This document shows positions 1-6,599 of a stretch of 7,891 bases of DNA, piece after piece. The notes below the pieces were generated by a model, which was not told where the DNA came from, ran no database searches, and worked only from the letters and a program-made list of their open reading frames with translations. The DNA lies in contig VSPW01000091.1 of assembly GCA_009775535.1 (NCBI GenBank), positions 1 through 7,891 on the forward strand, read 5' to 3'. Origin of the DNA: Muribaculaceae bacterium. Lineage in GTDB: Bacteria; Bacteroidota; Bacteroidia; Bacteroidales; Muribaculaceae. Numbering within the stretch: the stretch's first letter is position 1; the number at the start of each line of letters is the position of its first letter. The translations under genes and the position numbers were made by a program.

Positions 1-257
1 GCAATGCCGTCGTCGATGGCAATGGTATTGAACTCTGCGGCGAAACAACCTAGTGATTCTATCTCGGCCTTTATCTCTTGTCCTATGTCATGGAGATGGG
101 TATGGCCGGGTACGAACTGTGTGAATGAGTTGACAATGGCTATTACGGGACGTCCCATTTGGGTCTCGTCCATACCGTTTGCGCGCCATAGGGCACGTGA
201 GCCGGCCATTCTGCGGCCGCCGCGGAATGTCGTATCGCTACGTAATGGGAATGACAT
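1..257 (-). CDS. ilvD: Dihydroxy-acid dehydratase, N-terminal part (cut by window edge)
   Basis: This is the 5' end of a gene reading out of the window: 85 full codons plus two bases (GC, so Ala whatever follows). IlvD dehydrates 2,3-dihydroxy-3-methylbutanoate and -pentanoate to the 2-oxo acids that precede valine and isoleucine, in the cytoplasm, using an Fe-S cluster and Mg2+. Visible family signatures are MAGSRALWRANGM (residues 17-29), VNSFTQFVPGH (42-52) and FNTIAIDDGIA (76-86). The Asp pair at 82-83 falls in the conserved DDG segment associated with metal binding. The cluster-ligating cysteines lie further on and cannot be seen. The ATG at 257-255 is supported because it puts the first conserved block at the usual distance from the N-terminus and leaves about 55 nt of leader after a strong promoter (318-349). 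A full-length family member is roughly 600 residues, so over 80% is outside the window. It follows gldN on the same strand but is functionally unrelated and has its own promoter. Confidence 0.95.
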   Translation of the reverse strand, partial: MSFPLRSDTTFRGGRRMAGSRALWRANGMDETQMGRPVIAIVNSFTQFVPGHTHLHDIGQEIKAEIESLGCFAAEFNTIAIDDGI

Positions 258-279
258 TTCTGTTATTATCTTTTGTTAC

Positions 280-1524
280 CTATTGAAAAAGTACCATGCA
301 GTATTGTAATATAGGCACAAAGATAATGTCCGGTGGATAGATTGGCAAATTATTGCACAATAAGTTTGAGTTTGTGTCAACGTTTGCGGCGGCGTACTGA
401 TTTTGTGGCGCTTGAAGAGGATGATGCCTTTTTCTGTTTGACTTTTGACTGTTTGGGGGCTTTGCCTTTGTCGGTTTGCGGCTTGAACGCGATGCGCGTG
501 TTCGCTCTTTCTTGGGTTCGTTTTTTTCTTCGGACACCACCGATGTGGAGTCCTTTGCTGCTTCTAGAGCCTCACGCGCCTCACGTGCGGCGATGACTTC
601 TTCGCGTGACGGCACCCATAGCTTGTCCTCGAATGTGTCGAGGCGCTTCTGGATGCTGTCCTGGGCACGTTGGAGGTCATCGGGGTCGGGGTACAGCTGC
701 ATCATGGATTTGTTGCGCAGGTTGCGTGTCTTGTATATGTCGCCTTCGTAAAGGTTGAGGGCAAAATAGTCGTCGAGCGTACATGTAGGCAGGTTGTTGT
801 CATCGTTGATGAATATGTGCTGCTGTGCCATGTAGGGGCGTATGTCGGAAAGTCTGACCCAGAACATAGGGTAGCGTACGGCATCGCCTCCGAAATCTCC
901 GGAACGGTGGAGGACCGGACATATGGCTTCAACGTGGGTCTTCATGCGGCTCTGGCGGGAGTCAAATTCCCAACGTTCGATGATGTAGTAGCTCAATACT
1001 TCGTTGGTGGGTATGTCGGCCGGGTCAATCTCGAAACGCGGGTTCTTTTCGGTAGATCCTTTGGCGTCATGGTACATGATATGGAAACGGTCAAGGACAT
1101 CGCGCACTTTTACACGGTACTGGTCAGTGAACATCTCGCGCCCGTCAAGGTATTCGTAGGCAGGTATGGAATTCGAGGCCAGAAGGTTCATTGTCATCCT
1201 GAACAGGTTGTCCTGGCCGTCTATAGCCTCTTCGGGGTAGTATAGGGCGGCATTTTTGTCTTTCTGAAGGTCGATTGACCGGTATATGATACGCATCCAC
1301 TGGCGTTCGGCATCATCTACAGGCTGCTGTCCGTAGAACTGCTCCATGCGTTGCGTCACTCCTGGGGCTTTGGCCTTGTTGTTAAGCCTGTCGGACGGGT
1401 TGCGCCTTACAACAGCCTGGGACGATGAGCCTTCCGTGGTCTGCGCAGTTGTTGCCGTGGTCATGGCCAGCAGTGCCAGCGGTGCTAGTATATATCTTTT
1501 CAACGTATGTATTGACAGTGTCAT
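280..1524 (-). CDS. gldN: T9SS ring protein GldN/PorN; C-terminal end probably frameshifted (true stop likely at 377)
   Basis: GldN/PorN is the periplasmic partner of the lipoprotein GldK; together they form the ring under the outer membrane to which the GldLM motor connects. The N-terminus is a signal peptide: Arg10, a hydrophobic stretch at 11-21, and likely cleavage after Ala27 (TTA|Q). The GldN domain covers about residues 70-305, with recognisable blocks such as ERQWMRIIYRSIDL (73-86), YPEEAIDGQDNLFRM (96-110), YYIIERWEFD (179-188) and YPMFWVRLSDIRPY (218-231). A charged linker follows (about 306-335). As read, the protein is 414 residues, but after Asn335 the frame is suspect: its last ~50 residues show no family character and run through the ilvD promoter. 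The -1 frame from position 520 is open for 47 codons and ends SSSSSATKSVRRRKR at a TGA (379-377), giving 382 residues. It follows gldM by 45 bp and is last in the T9SS run. Identity is firm; only the 3' end is uncertain. Confidence 0.93.
   Translation of the reverse strand: MTLSIHTLKRYILAPLALLAMTTATTAQTTEGSSSQAVVRRNPSDRLNNKAKAPGVTQRMEQFYGQQPVDDAERQWMRIIYRSIDLQKDKNAALYYPEEAIDGQDNLFRMTMNLLASNSIPAYEYLDGREMFTDQYRVKVRDVLDRFHIMYHDAKGSTEKNPRFEIDPADIPTNEVLSYYIIERWEFDSRQSRMKTHVEAICPVLHRSGDFGGDAVRYPMFWVRLSDIRPYMAQQHIFINDDNNLPTCTLDDYFALNLYEGDIYKTRNLRNKSMMQLYPDPDDLQRAQDSIQKRLDTFEDKLWVPSREEVIAAREAREALEAAKDSTSVVSEEKNEPKKERTRASRSSRKPTKAKPPNSQKSNRKRHHPLQAPQNQYAAANVDTNSNLLCNNLPIYPPDIIFVPILQYCMVLFQ
318..349 (-). 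promoter_or_regulatory. Bacteroidota-type promoter for ilvD
   Basis: On the minus strand a TTTG (-33 element, plus positions 346-349) is followed after exactly 20 nt by TATCTTTG (-7 element, 318-325). Both match the Bacteroidota vegetative consensus TTTG / TAnnTTTG with the expected spacing. Transcription should begin near 311-314, giving an ilvD leader of roughly 55 nt. The whole element lies inside the 3' tail of the uncorrected gldN frame but outside the corrected one, which ends at 377. Confidence 0.75.
350..363. promoter_or_regulatory. Inverted repeat abutting the ilvD -33 element (possible operator)
   Basis: TTATTG-CA-CAATAA: two 6-base arms that are exact reverse complements, separated by two bases. 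It directly touches the upstream side of the -33 TTTG (346-349) of the ilvD promoter. The position would suit a regulator binding just upstream of RNA polymerase. The arms are short and AT-rich, so chance is a real alternative. No run of T follows, so it does not look like a terminator for gldN. Confidence 0.3.
520..526 (-). other. A AAA AAC slippery heptamer in gldN
   Basis: On the minus strand the bases at 526-520 read A AAA AAC. The gldN zero frame reads AAA (Lys334) and AAC (Asn335), which is exactly the X XXY YYZ phase needed for -1 slippage. The heptamer sits in a seven-A run (527-521). The -1 frame entered here stays open to the TGA at 379-377. It could be a programmed frameshift site, or simply a homopolymer where one A was lost by mutation or sequencing error. 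I did not identify a convincing downstream stimulatory hairpin or an upstream Shine-Dalgarno-like stimulator by eye. Confidence 0.35.
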
Positions 1525-1569
1525 GGTTGGTATGTTTATATAAACTGTGTTGTCGGATTGTGGGATTTG

Positions 1570-3129
1570 TCAATTGACAATGACTTCCATTGGGGATAGG
1601 TCGCGTGTAGTGCCGTCAGGTCCGGCGGCGCGTATGCGTGATATAAAGAAGCGTTTCCCGCGTGATAGGCTGCGGAACACCTGTTTCTGCCTTTGTGAGA
1701 AATTGGCCCCGTCGCTTACTTCGGGCATTGCGTTGCCCATGGAGTCGAATGCTATGGTCTCAAAGGAGATCACCCGGAATTTTGTGTCCAAAAGTCCGTC
1801 ATCTATCGCTGCTTCAAGTCCGGGTGCAGCCATAAGAAGCGCCTTGGATATAGGTTTGCCTCCTTTATAATGCTCGATGTTGCCTTTTCCGTCGTTGTAT
1901 GCTATGTATGCTGTAGGGTCGGGCAGCTTGCGTACACGGAATGACGTCTGTGCCACGGATGACGTGCGTCCGTCGATGGTGGCGGTGACGTTGACCACCG
2001 CTTCTTTGCCAATGCCAGCGGGACGTGCCACCCAGTGGTCGCCGCTGCGTGTGAGTGTGCCGTTTGTCATTGAGGCTGAAATGTCTTTCATTGCGACCCC
2101 AGGGACAGATATGCTTATGGGGTTGTCTATGCCGGCGTAGAGCACGTTCATCATTGTTGCCGATACGGTGGCCATCGGCTCGATGACGGTGTAAGCGCTT
2201 TCAAAGTCGTGGCGTGTAACAGAACCGTCGCCATGCGGGACTTCCATGTACCCTTTGTAGGTGAAGCTTCCTGTAGCTCCGGCTGGCAGTTCGTATAAGC
2301 TGTTTTCAAGGGGCTTGTCCCCTATATATATTTTAGGCCTGGCTGTGGAGTCGATGGCGGCCAGGACAATGTTTGCGGAGTATTTCCCTCCCCTCATTAC
2401 AAGGCGTGACTGCGGTATGACGAACGCTTCAAGCGTGTTTACGCGGACATCACCGGCATCGACCTGTGACAGCAGAGAGGACAGGGCTTCACCTTCGGCA
2501 TATAGTATGTCGTTCTGTAGCTTGGACAGTAGTGTGACTGCGGCCACTACGGGCTGTGATTCAAATTTTGCTTCTTCCCATAGCTGCGGTGTCACTATGC
2601 CGGCACGTTTGATGGGTGTGGTGGAAAGGGCCTGCTTGATGTTGTTGCGCTTCCCGGAATCGGACATGAGGGATGTTATGTATTCGCGGTAGGCGTCGAT
2701 GGATAGCCTGAGCTGTTCGCCCTGACGCTTGCCGGATGAAAGCATTATGACAGATGATGCCTCGAGGTCGTCGCGGTTGATGATGTTGGACGGGTCGCCA
2801 TCCTTTCCGTCGGCCTGGCATACAATCAAGTGCTTTATAGAGTCAACCTTGTTATAAAGCATGGCTGTGACCTGCCGCACTTCTGCGGCCTTGTCGGCCC
2901 ATTGCCGTCCTTTTTCAGGGTTCTTGCCGGCAAAATCCTCGAGTTGGCGCAGGATGGTGGCATTGCGGTCCTCAACGTTAGTGTTGGAGCGCGACAGACC
3001 GTCCTCGACTTGCGTGAAGCCATCGAGGACATCGCTGGATACGTTTAGCGCCAGCATGGCTGTCAGGACGATATACATGAGGTTTATCATCTTCTGACGG
3101 GGTGTCAGCCTTGTATTGTTTGCTCCCAT
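1570..3129 (-). CDS. gldM: T9SS motor stalk protein GldM/PorM
   Basis: GldM/PorM forms the dimeric stalk of the T9SS motor. One N-terminal helix sits in the inner membrane within the GldL ring, and the remainder reaches across the periplasm to the GldK-GldN ring. The signature start is plain: a basic, polar segment (1-13, with Arg7, Arg11 and Lys13), then one membrane helix at about 14-31 (MINLMYIVLTAMLALNVS). A long helical domain follows (about 35-225), including the block EEAKFESQPVVAAVTLLSK (185-203). Three beta-rich periplasmic domains then fit about 228-316, 320-400 and 402-519, matching the four-domain architecture known for the family. The length (519) is normal. The gene begins 15 bp after gldL, suggesting coupled translation and matched dosage, and ends 45 bp before gldN. 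The domain boundaries are my estimates. Confidence 0.96.
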   Translation of the reverse strand: MGANNTRLTPRQKMINLMYIVLTAMLALNVSSDVLDGFTQVEDGLSRSNTNVEDRNATILRQLEDFAGKNPEKGRQWADKAAEVRQVTAMLYNKVDSIKHLIVCQADGKDGDPSNIINRDDLEASSVIMLSSGKRQGEQLRLSIDAYREYITSLMSDSGKRNNIKQALSTTPIKRAGIVTPQLWEEAKFESQPVVAAVTLLSKLQNDILYAEGEALSSLLSQVDAGDVRVNTLEAFVIPQSRLVMRGGKYSANIVLAAIDSTARPKIYIGDKPLENSLYELPAGATGSFTYKGYMEVPHGDGSVTRHDFESAYTVIEPMATVSATMMNVLYAGIDNPISISVPGVAMKDISASMTNGTLTRSGDHWVARPAGIGKEAVVNVTATIDGRTSSVAQTSFRVRKLPDPTAYIAYNDGKGNIEHYKGGKPISKALLMAAPGLEAAIDDGLLDTKFRVISFETIAFDSMGNAMPEVSDGANFSQRQKQVFRSLSRGKRFFISRIRAAGPDGTTRDLSPMEVIVN

Positions 3130-3144
3130 TGCGGTTGTCGGTGT

Positions 3145-4008
3145 TTATTGTTGTGGTGCGGCCTGTGACGGTGTCTCTTGCTGGGGTATATCCATTGGCG
3201 GCATAGGACGGTACATGTTGATGGTCATTGCCGTAATCATTTTCTCATATACGGAGTTGAGTTGCTGCATGTAGCGTGCCATCTTTTCGGCCTCTTCGCA
3301 GTAGCGTGCGCTCTGGGCTGCGCTACGTTCAAACATGTCGCGGATTCCGCTTATGCCGCGGTTTACACGGTCGATTGAATCCAGCTGTCCGGAGATGCTT
3401 TTAAGTTGTATCTCGTATATGGTGTTGAGGGCGGCGATGTTCCGGTTTAGGTTCTGCATCTGTTCGACGTATCCGTTGGATGATTGTGATATTCCGGCGG
3501 AATTGTCGGTTATCGAACGGTAGCTCTCAAGCAGCAGGTCGTGGACGCGGTTGAGCTCGCGTGTGGTGTCTGTGAGGTGTGCCATCTCTGCTGCCAGTTC
3601 GGGTGTCGTTCCCAGGTATTGCGCAGATGCGTCAGCAGTCTTGGGGCTGTTGCCGGCATATGCCTGTGATGCCTGTGGAGTGCTGGTGACGGTGGCCTGG
3701 AGTGCACCATTTCCTGTGAATTCCGGCCTGTCTTCAGGGTTCTTGCTGGAAAGAACCGGAAATACCTCTTCCCATTTGTATTCCTTCGGAGGACGGTCGA
3801 ATGCGGTAAGGATGAACATCAGCACTTCTGTGCCCATGCCTATGGACAGCAGAGTGTTGCCTCCTGGAAGGTGGAGTATCTTGAACAGTGCGCCCCATAT
3901 CACAATGGCTGCGCCTATACTGTAGGCAAAGTTGAAGAACCGTTGTCCGTTCTCGCTGGCGATGAAGTGGCTGAGACCTTTTCGGTATTTTTTTATTTTT
4001 TGTACCAT
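3145..4008 (-). CDS. gldL: T9SS motor inner-membrane protein GldL/PorL
   Basis: GldL/PorL forms the inner-membrane ring around the GldM helices and converts proton flow into rotation for T9SS (and for gliding where present). Two adjacent membrane helices are visible, at about 24-45 and 52-70, joined by a short HLPGG turn (46-50). Polar residues within or next to them, Tyr29, Lys43, His46 and Glu61, are candidates for the conserved charged residues known to be needed for motor function in GldL; Glu61 in the second helix is the best proton-carrier candidate. A cytoplasmic part follows: an Ala/Thr/Ser-rich linker (about 90-135), a long, probably coiled-coil region (about 137-262, rich in LNR and LDS-type repeats), and a Pro/Gln-rich end (267-287). 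At 287 residues it is of usual size or slightly long. It lies 54 bp after gldK and 15 bp before gldM. Confidence 0.95.
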   Translation of the reverse strand: MVQKIKKYRKGLSHFIASENGQRFFNFAYSIGAAIVIWGALFKILHLPGGNTLLSIGMGTEVLMFILTAFDRPPKEYKWEEVFPVLSSKNPEDRPEFTGNGALQATVTSTPQASQAYAGNSPKTADASAQYLGTTPELAAEMAHLTDTTRELNRVHDLLLESYRSITDNSAGISQSSNGYVEQMQNLNRNIAALNTIYEIQLKSISGQLDSIDRVNRGISGIRDMFERSAAQSARYCEEAEKMARYMQQLNSVYEKMITAMTINMYRPMPPMDIPQQETPSQAAPQQ

Positions 4009-4062
4009 CGTAAGGTAGATTGGTTGTTTTGTTGGTATATGGTGGGTTGTTATGGCATCTTG

Positions 4063-5526
4063 CTAACGGCTTCGGCCGTTTTCCTGTTTATTGCCTTTTG
4101 CGAATCCTATCTGTGTGCGCACGCAACGGAATCCGATATATGAGCGCTGTTCGTTCTGGTATTCCCACATGCGGATGTCGGAGCGTATGTTATGTGCCAC
4201 GTCTTTCCAAGAGCCGCCACGTACTATCTTGCGTTTCATCCTGTAGGGGTCTTCCTGTGCGGCATCGTAGCGGTATTCCGGGTTTAGGTCGCTGGTCATG
4301 CGGTCGATGCTTTCGGAGTATGCAGTGGATGTCCATTCGCTGACGTTTCCGGCCATGTCGTAGAGACCGAAATCGTTTGGCGCATATGTGCCGACGCGGG
4401 ATGTAATGAGTTGGCCATCTCGCATGTAGTTGCCTTCGGCTGGCTTGAAGTTTGCATAGAAGCAACCTTTATCTTCGCTCAATGGCAGTTCGCCTTCCCA
4501 AGGGTACATGTTCTCATTGACGCCTGCGCGTGCCGCATATTCCCATTCGGCCTCGGTGGGGAGGCGGTAAGGCTCTATGTAGACCCCTTCTTTGCCCAGT
4601 GAACGGCGGAGGAAGTCGGTGCGCCAGTTGGCAAATGCGTTTGCCTGTTCCCATGACACTCCTACAACGGGGTAATCGTTGTATCCGCCGTGGGCGAAGT
4701 ACATGCGTACGTAAGGTTCGTTGTAGGCGTTGTCGAAGTCGTTTATCCACGCTGTAGTGTCTGGATATACGTTTACGATATATGTATTCACGAAGTCGTA
4801 GTCGCCTGTCAGTCCGCGTGATATGGTCTGGCGTACGATTTCGCCGTCATCGTTGATGTATGCTGTGTCTTTTGATATCAGGGGGACATCAGTGGGTACG
4901 GGACGGTCGGTGTTGTATTCGCGCCTGCGCGGGTCAAGCCTGTTCCTGCGGCGTGCCGCCTCGGTATGGTTGTAGGTTTCGTAGCGGTAGTTGAGCTGGG
5001 TAGCGTCGAGTTCGCGTACTCCTGTGATGGGGTTGGTGCGGTATACGCTTTCGATGGCACGCTGCTCGTCCTCGTTAGGGTTGCGCCACGGTATGGCCTT
5101 GTTCCAGTTGAGGTGCGGGGTAATAGGGTTTCCATCCTTGTCCTCTTCTATCTTGAAGTCTTCGTTTCCTCCGTATGCGGGGTCGGCCAGGCGTTCACGG
5201 ATGATGGAGTCGCGTACCCAGAACACGAACTGCTTGTATTTGCTGTTGGTGATCTCGGTCTCGTCCATCCAGAAGGCATCGACAGATCTGCCGCGTGCGT
5301 TTGCCGCGAGATTCCAGGCGCTGTCGGCTTTCTGCGGGCCCATCTCCATTGAACCGCGTCCAACGAGAACCATGCCATATGGTGTAGGCTCGGTCCATGA
5401 CGTGCCTCCGACGCCGGTGACTTCACCTCCTGCAGAGGTGTAGCTGCCGGATGCGCATGATGTCACGCCTGCAATGGTTGCCGTCATGGCGGAAGCTGTC
5501 AGAAATATGATAATGCTCTTGTTCAT
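4063..5526 (-). CDS. gldK: T9SS outer-membrane ring lipoprotein GldK/PorK (FGE-like fold)
   Basis: GldK/PorK is an outer-membrane lipoprotein that, with GldN, builds the periplasmic ring of T9SS. The N-terminus has a lipoprotein signal (Lys3, hydrophobic 5-20) and a lipobox VTSC with Cys24 as the lipidated residue; Ala follows, compatible with outer-membrane sorting. The rest is a formylglycine-generating-enzyme (FGE-sulfatase) fold: GMVLVGRGSMEMG (51-63), FWMDETEITNSKYKQF (85-100), PVVGVSWEQANAFANWR (286-302), YRLPTEAEWEYAARAG (320-335), NDFGLYDMAGNVSEWTS (384-400), VRGGSW (435-440) and YIGFRCVR (463-470). The only cysteines are 24, 355 and 468. The redox cysteine pair of true FGEs, expected in the 440-465 segment, is absent, so a structural rather than catalytic role is inferred, as known for GldK. 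A long insert (about 105-283) separates the first and second halves of the fold. The gene sits 54 bp after porP and 54 bp before gldL. Confidence 0.95.
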   Translation of the reverse strand: MNKSIIIFLTASAMTATIAGVTSCASGSYTSAGGEVTGVGGTSWTEPTPYGMVLVGRGSMEMGPQKADSAWNLAANARGRSVDAFWMDETEITNSKYKQFVFWVRDSIIRERLADPAYGGNEDFKIEEDKDGNPITPHLNWNKAIPWRNPNEDEQRAIESVYRTNPITGVRELDATQLNYRYETYNHTEAARRRNRLDPRRREYNTDRPVPTDVPLISKDTAYINDDGEIVRQTISRGLTGDYDFVNTYIVNVYPDTTAWINDFDNAYNEPYVRMYFAHGGYNDYPVVGVSWEQANAFANWRTDFLRRSLGKEGVYIEPYRLPTEAEWEYAARAGVNENMYPWEGELPLSEDKGCFYANFKPAEGNYMRDGQLITSRVGTYAPNDFGLYDMAGNVSEWTSTAYSESIDRMTSDLNPEYRYDAAQEDPYRMKRKIVRGGSWKDVAHNIRSDIRMWEYQNEQRSYIGFRCVRTQIGFAKGNKQENGRSR

Positions 5527-5580
5527 ATTGTAGCAAGGAATGTTTTTTTTGTTTCAGTGGTATAGCTGTCGGCTCTGGGC

Positions 5581-6591
5581 CTACATTATTCGTATGTTCT
5601 TGTGCCTGTTCTTGTTTTTTTCGCCCATGTTGAGCTTGAGCCGGTATCCGACAATCACTTCGTGGCTTCCACTGGATGCCTTCCCGATGGCGGATGTGGC
5701 ATAGTCGTAGCTGTAGCCTACGTATATGTTCTTGAAATTCACTGCGAGGCTGCCTATGATTGCATCCTTGTACCGGTATCCTACGCCGATGGATATGAAT
5801 CTGTTGTAGCGCACGCGTGCGGTAAGTTCTGCGGTAGTGAAAGTGAAGTCGCTCTTTACCAACATGGTCGGTATCACTTCAAATAACGTGTTTTTTATCT
5901 TAATATTGCTTCCTGCGGTGAAATAAAGCGTGCGTCCGGCCTGAAATTCAAAATCTCCCTGTGTGCCGGAAGATCCGGCGTTGTCGGATTTCATTGTCAG
6001 GGTGGGAGAATTGAGGTGTGTCGCGCCTACTCCGGCCCAGAACAGGCGGTGGGTATACCATATGCCGGCGCCGATGTCGAATGCGTTTCCGCGTATGTCG
6101 TTCTGTGGCAGGGCGTCATCATCGCTTTCGTGGAAGTCGTCATCATCGGGTATGTATATGTCTGTGCCTTTGAATGACTGGTCGAGCAGCCCCAGTTGGA
6201 GCCCGGCGGAAAACTGGCCGCCGAAAAGTTTGAAACGGTATGCCATCTGTATGCCCAGATTCATTGTCTTATATAGCCCGATGCTTTCCTGGTGAACCAT
6301 CAGGCCTATGCCGAATCGTTTGCCGAACAGCTTAAGCGGCATGTCGGCGGTAAGGACGAATGTGCTTGGCGCGTTTTCGATACCTACCCATTGCTGACGT
6401 GTGCCGCCATGTATGTTGACAAAATCAATCTCTCCTGCAGCGGCAGGATTGTAATATGCAGGTATTTCGTAGTATTGTGAAAATTGGGCGTCGATCTGTG
6501 CATTGGCCTGTGGCGAGGCCATTGCCACGGCCAGTATCATGGCTATGGCAGGAATGATTCGGTGTATGTGTCGGCAGGTTGACGTTTTCAT
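5581..6591 (-). CDS. porP: PorP/SprF family T9SS outer-membrane protein
   Basis: This is a PorP/SprF-type outer-membrane beta-barrel of T9SS. In Porphyromonas, porP precedes porKLMN as here, and PorP is required for secretion; relatives help display or anchor secreted proteins. A signal peptide covers residues 1-31 (basic at 7-11, hydrophobic 12-25, cleavage after ANA|Q). The mature start QIDAQFSQYYEIPAYYNPAA (32-51) is the family hallmark (usual form close to D-x-QFSQYY-x-NP-x-YYNPA). Alternating polar/hydrophobic strands typical of a barrel follow, for example RFGIGLMVHQESIGLYK (92-108), FSAGLQLGLLDQSF (127-140) and RFISIGVGYRYKD further on. An acidic segment (149-159, DDDDFHESDDD) probably forms a loop. 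The last residues, after the KLNMGEK stretch, are basic. Length 336 is within family range. It starts 8 bp after the porT stop, suggesting translational coupling. Family assignment is firm; true PorP versus a SprF paralogue rests on gene order. Confidence 0.93.
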   Translation of the reverse strand: MKTSTCRHIHRIIPAIAMILAVAMASPQANAQIDAQFSQYYEIPAYYNPAAAGEIDFVNIHGGTRQQWVGIENAPSTFVLTADMPLKLFGKRFGIGLMVHQESIGLYKTMNLGIQMAYRFKLFGGQFSAGLQLGLLDQSFKGTDIYIPDDDDFHESDDDALPQNDIRGNAFDIGAGIWYTHRLFWAGVGATHLNSPTLTMKSDNAGSSGTQGDFEFQAGRTLYFTAGSNIKIKNTLFEVIPTMLVKSDFTFTTAELTARVRYNRFISIGVGYRYKDAIIGSLAVNFKNIYVGYSYDYATSAIGKASSGSHEVIVGYRLKLNMGEKNKNRHKNIRIM

Positions 6592-6599
6592 TTTGGCGG

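Noticed and set aside
4..309. Plus-strand open frame of 101 codons at the left edge
   Set aside because: The minus strand here encodes clear IlvD motifs (VNSFTQFVPGH), so this frame is a shadow of ilvD.
280..376. Final part of the uninterrupted gldN frame as genuine GldN sequence
   Set aside because: It overlaps the ilvD promoter, and the alternative frame gives a sensible basic C-terminus ending at 377; it is kept within the gldN entry only because the reading as given is open.
670..1245. Plus-strand open frame of 191 codons
   Set aside because: It lies wholly antisense to the conserved GldN domain, has no signal or recognisable family pattern, and arises from the codon composition of gldN.
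2261..2692. Plus-strand open frame of 143 codons
   Set aside because: It is antisense to the gldM helical and D2 domains; its composition is a mirror of the real gene and no promoter precedes it.
4063..5526. A sulfatase-modifying (formylglycine-generating) enzyme
   Set aside because: It has the fold but no catalytic cysteine pair, a lipoprotein signal, and a position between porP and gldL; GldK explains all of this.
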